Source of the DNA: Ndongobacter massiliensis
GTDB taxonomy: Bacteria > Bacillota > Clostridia > Tissierellales > Peptoniphilaceae
Reading direction: 5' to 3'
Assembly (NCBI RefSeq): GCF_900120375.1
Contig: NZ_LT635480.1
Coordinates: 1,742,840 to 1,806,839, forward strand
DNA length: 64,000 nucleotides
Each line of letters begins with the position of its first letter. Within the stretch, counting starts at the first letter, position 1. A program made the translations under genes and the position numbers. Below the pieces are notes generated by a model, which was not told the origin of the DNA, ran no database searches, and saw only the letters and a list, made by a program, of their open reading frames with translations. Of this stretch, positions 62,119 to 64,000 are shown in pieces.

Positions 62119-64000
62119 ATGAAAAAACGAAGACTCGCATGGGGATTGGCCCTGACGCTGTTATTGACCGCGTGCGGCGGAACCACCGCACCGGAATCGA
62201 CAGCCGGTGACTCGCAGGCCGTGGAAAGTACGGCGGAAAGTGCATCTGCGGAAGCGGCGGGCAAGCTCAAGCCGGGCACCTATTCCGCCAAAGCAATGGG
62301 CATGGATGGTGACGTGGAAGTGATGGTCACCGTGAGCGAAGATCGCATTGAAAAAGTGGAAATTGGCGAACAGAATGAGACATCGGGCATTTGTGAAAAT
62401 GTCTATGCACAGATTCCGGCGCAGGTGGTCGAGTACCAATCGCTGGGCGTAGATTCGGTTGCCGGAGCGACCATTACATCGGGCGCTGTGAAGCGTGCGC
62501 TGGAGGATGCCATGGAGCAGGCGGGTGCCGATGTAAAGGCATGGAAAGCGGTTGAAATTCCATCGCAGGCGAAAGATGAAGAATTTACCTACGATGTGGT
62601 CGTGTGCGGCGGCGGGCTGTCCGGCATTATGGCGGCTTGTGAAGCGGCGCGTGCGGGCGCGAAGGTGGCACTGATTGAAAAAACAGGCATGCTCGGCGGA
62701 ACCAGTATTACCGCTTCGGGAAATATGTTGGCAGCGCCGACGGAAGCGGATCAAGCGACAATGAAGGAAGGCTGGCTTGCCCGCAGTTCGGAACAGACGC
62801 TCAATCCGATTGATGAGGAGATGTTGGATGCGCTGATTGCCGTTTCTCCGCAGGTGATGGGACGCTATGACGAAGCGGGCGTTTCGTACCGCATCGAAAA
62901 AAATGAGAAGAACGGCTCCATCACGGTCAAAATCAATCCAAATGAGGCGTCGAAGAAAAATGCGGAAGCGATTCAAATTCCGTCGAAGAAAGCGAATGCG
63001 AAAGGCGCGCCGGCGCTGATCGATGCCTTCAAAAAACAAATGGAAACGCTGGGCGTCCAAGTGTATTTGAACACCCCGGCCACGAAGCTGCTGCAACGGG
63101 AGAACGGTGCGGTCGCCGGCGTGGTGAGCGAGACGGAAAAGCACGGAACCAAGACGTTTCACGCGGGTGCCGTAGTGCTGTCCACCGGGGATTATGCGCA
63201 CAACAAGGAATTGGATGAAAAACTGAATCCGCGCGGACGCGGCGAATACTCGGCATCAGCGGTGGGCAACACCGGAGACGGACTGAATATGGCGCTGGAA
63301 GCCGGCGGCGTATTGAATCTCTTCCAGGATTCGATGAGCGGCGTATTCAACGCCAATCCCTACGACATGCCCATGATCGGCGATCCGACCAACGGGTACC
63401 CCTTTGAGGCGCTGTTGCTCAATATGTCGGGCGAGCGCGTTTACAAGGAAGATGGCGGTTCGCATCCGCAAAAGTTCCGCTTCGTGCGCGAGGACGGCTT
63501 GAACACCGCATGGTGTCTGATGGATGCGGAAATCGCGAAAAAGTTCATCAAATTGGATGAATATCTGAAACAGACGGAAAACAACCATCCGATCATTCGC
63601 GTTTATCAGGCGGACAGCATTGCGGAATTGGCAGACAAAATGGAGTTGGATGGCGCCGTAGTGCAGGCAGCAGTGGACCGCTACAATGAGCTCTGTGCGA
63701 AGGGCGAAGATGAAGATTTCGGCAAAGCACCGGAATTTCTGAGTGCAATTGATGAAGGACCCTTCTACGCGGCACTGCTTTATGATGCAACGCGCGGCGA
63801 TTACGGCGGCATTAAAACCAGTCCGAAAGCGGAAGTGGTGACGGAGAGCGGGGAAGCCATCCCCGGACTGTACGCCAGCGGCATCATCTCGTCCGGTCAG
63901 TTCTTCGGCGACTTTTATCCCGGACGTCAGGCGATCGCTGTGGCGGCACATATGGGCTTCATTGCCGGCCAGTCGGCTGCAGCGCATGCGACTGCTGTGA
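62119..64000 (+). CDS. Flavinylated FAD-dependent reductase lipoprotein (fumarate/urocanate reductase-like), 3' end outside window
   Basis: At least 627 codons are open to the window edge without a stop. Signal peptide with lipobox LLLTAC leads to an acidic linker. An FMN-binding domain (~48-135) contains VAGATITSGA, where the Thr would receive covalent FMN from ApbE. A flavocytochrome-c/fumarate-reductase FAD domain starts with VVVCGGGLSGIMAA (~160) and GGTSITASGN, and ends with GLYASGIISSGQFFGDFYPG. The layout suggests an extracellular terminal reductase for a small acceptor or flavin-based electron transfer. The substrate is unknown. AGGGGAG precedes the ATG. Confidence 0.92.
   Translation, partial: MKKRRLAWGLALTLLLTACGGTTAPESTAGDSQAVESTAESASAEAAGKLKPGTYSAKAMGMDGDVEVMVTVSEDRIEKVEIGEQNETSGICENVYAQIPAQVVEYQSLGVDSVAGATITSGAVKRALEDAMEQAGADVKAWKAVEIPSQAKDEEFTYDVVVCGGGLSGIMAACEAARAGAKVALIEKTGMLGGTSITASGNMLAAPTEADQATMKEGWLARSSEQTLNPIDEEMLDALIAVSPQVMGRYDEAGVSYRIEKNEKNGSITVKINPNEASKKNAEAIQIPSKKANAKGAPALIDAFKKQMETLGVQVYLNTPATKLLQRENGAVAGVVSETEKHGTKTFHAGAVVLSTGDYAHNKELDEKLNPRGRGEYSASAVGNTGDGLNMALEAGGVLNLFQDSMSGVFNANPYDMPMIGDPTNGYPFEALLLNMSGERVYKEDGGSHPQKFRFVREDGLNTAWCLMDAEIAKKFIKLDEYLKQTENNHPIIRVYQADSIAELADKMELDGAVVQAAVDRYNELCAKGEDEDFGKAPEFLSAIDEGPFYAALLYDATRGDYGGIKTSPKAEVVTESGEAIPGLYASGIISSGQFFGDFYPGRQAIAVAAHMGFIAGQSAAAHATAV

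Noticed and set aside
62161-63201. 346-codon frame antisense to the flavinylated reductase
   Set aside because: The plus strand holds lipobox, FMN and FAD motifs in one uninterrupted frame from 62119 to the edge; the antisense frame is a shadow.
1-64000. CRISPR arrays, intact insertion sequences or prophage
   Set aside because: No regularly spaced direct repeats, transposase genes with terminal inverted repeats, or phage structural genes were seen; only the integrase and Fic relics hint at past mobile DNA.

Overview
The window looks like about 64 kb of chromosome from an obligately anaerobic, Gram-positive (Firmicutes) bacterium with moderate GC. Supporting signs are a [FeFe] hydrogenase, a rubredoxin and a flavodiiron protein, the redox sensor Rex, an energy-coupling-factor (ECF) vitamin transporter, an LCP wall-polymer ligase, strong AGGAGG-type ribosome binding sites, and several lipoproteins with no outer-membrane genes. 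The gene set would fit the Peptoniphilaceae/Tissierellia, but that placement is inference. Nearly all of the DNA is coding. Most genes are on the + strand, with short minus-strand blocks bounded by clear intrinsic terminators.

Layout. 1-0.7 kb: 3' end of groEL. 0.86-3.4 kb (-): an NMT1/SsuA-type ABC importer. 3.6-6.6 kb: a MacB/FtsX-type ABC pair. 6.7-7.2 kb (-): a small membrane-anchored protein. 7.4-10.5 kb: a redox operon with a NuoE-like [2Fe-2S] protein, a group-B-like [FeFe] hydrogenase and a rubredoxin-reductase-like flavoprotein. 10.6-15.3 kb: L,D-transpeptidase, EcfA1-EcfA2-EcfT and TruA, mostly overlapping. 15.4-16.3 kb: an AEC-family carrier. 16.4-24.2 kb: a maltodextrin operon (binding protein, small membrane protein, unusual long MalF, MalG, MalK, MalQ). 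24.2-25.0 kb: an EFR1-type flavodoxin/ferredoxin. 25.0-25.4 kb: convergent tRNA-Pro(GGG) and tRNA-Ser(CGA) with an integrase relic between them. 25.5-26.8 kb (-): an SPFH/zinc-ribbon protein. 27-29 kb: FtsH. 29-30.4 kb (-): BrnQ. 30.6-33.1 kb: an ABC exporter. 33.4-33.9 kb: a 5'-truncated Fic gene. 34-36.4 kb: a Y-family DNA polymerase divergent from an XRE repressor and an ImmA/IrrE protease. 36.5-37.7 kb: a flavodiiron protein. 38-42.2 kb: a giant fused 2-hydroxyacyl-CoA dehydratase activase-like protein. 42.3-50.4 kb: LCP, type-2 IPP isomerase, S41 peptidase lipoprotein, Mrp, transketolase, small transaldolase and SDR. 50.8-51.7 kb: a DUF2238-like membrane protein. 52-54.3 kb (-): TVP38 protein, GT4 glycosyltransferase and a 54-residue rubredoxin. 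54.5-62 kb: RsbW-like kinase, TypA, cardiolipin synthase, Rex, ABC-F and GDPD. 62.1 kb to the end: a flavinylated FAD-dependent reductase lipoprotein, cut by the window edge.

How the parts may work together. The flavoprotein at 9.3 kb, the rubredoxin at 54.2 kb and the flavodiiron protein at 36.5 kb could form an NAD(P)H to rubredoxin to O2 (or NO) detoxification chain, although the genes are not adjacent. Rex, the hydrogenase and the terminal reductase point to fermentative metabolism controlled by the NADH/NAD+ ratio. The most striking unit is the XRE repressor + ImmA/IrrE protease + divergent Y-family polymerase. Its shared control region carries four copies of GCAACTnAA, two of them in or overlapping the polymerase promoter. 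That layout suggests a compact, LexA-independent DNA-damage switch. Other points worth following are a maltodextrin permease fused to a long charged coiled-coil-like region, a single-base frameshift in a G5 tract in the binding-protein signal peptide, and a fused activase whose two cluster-cysteine pairs are both spaced by exactly 39 residues.
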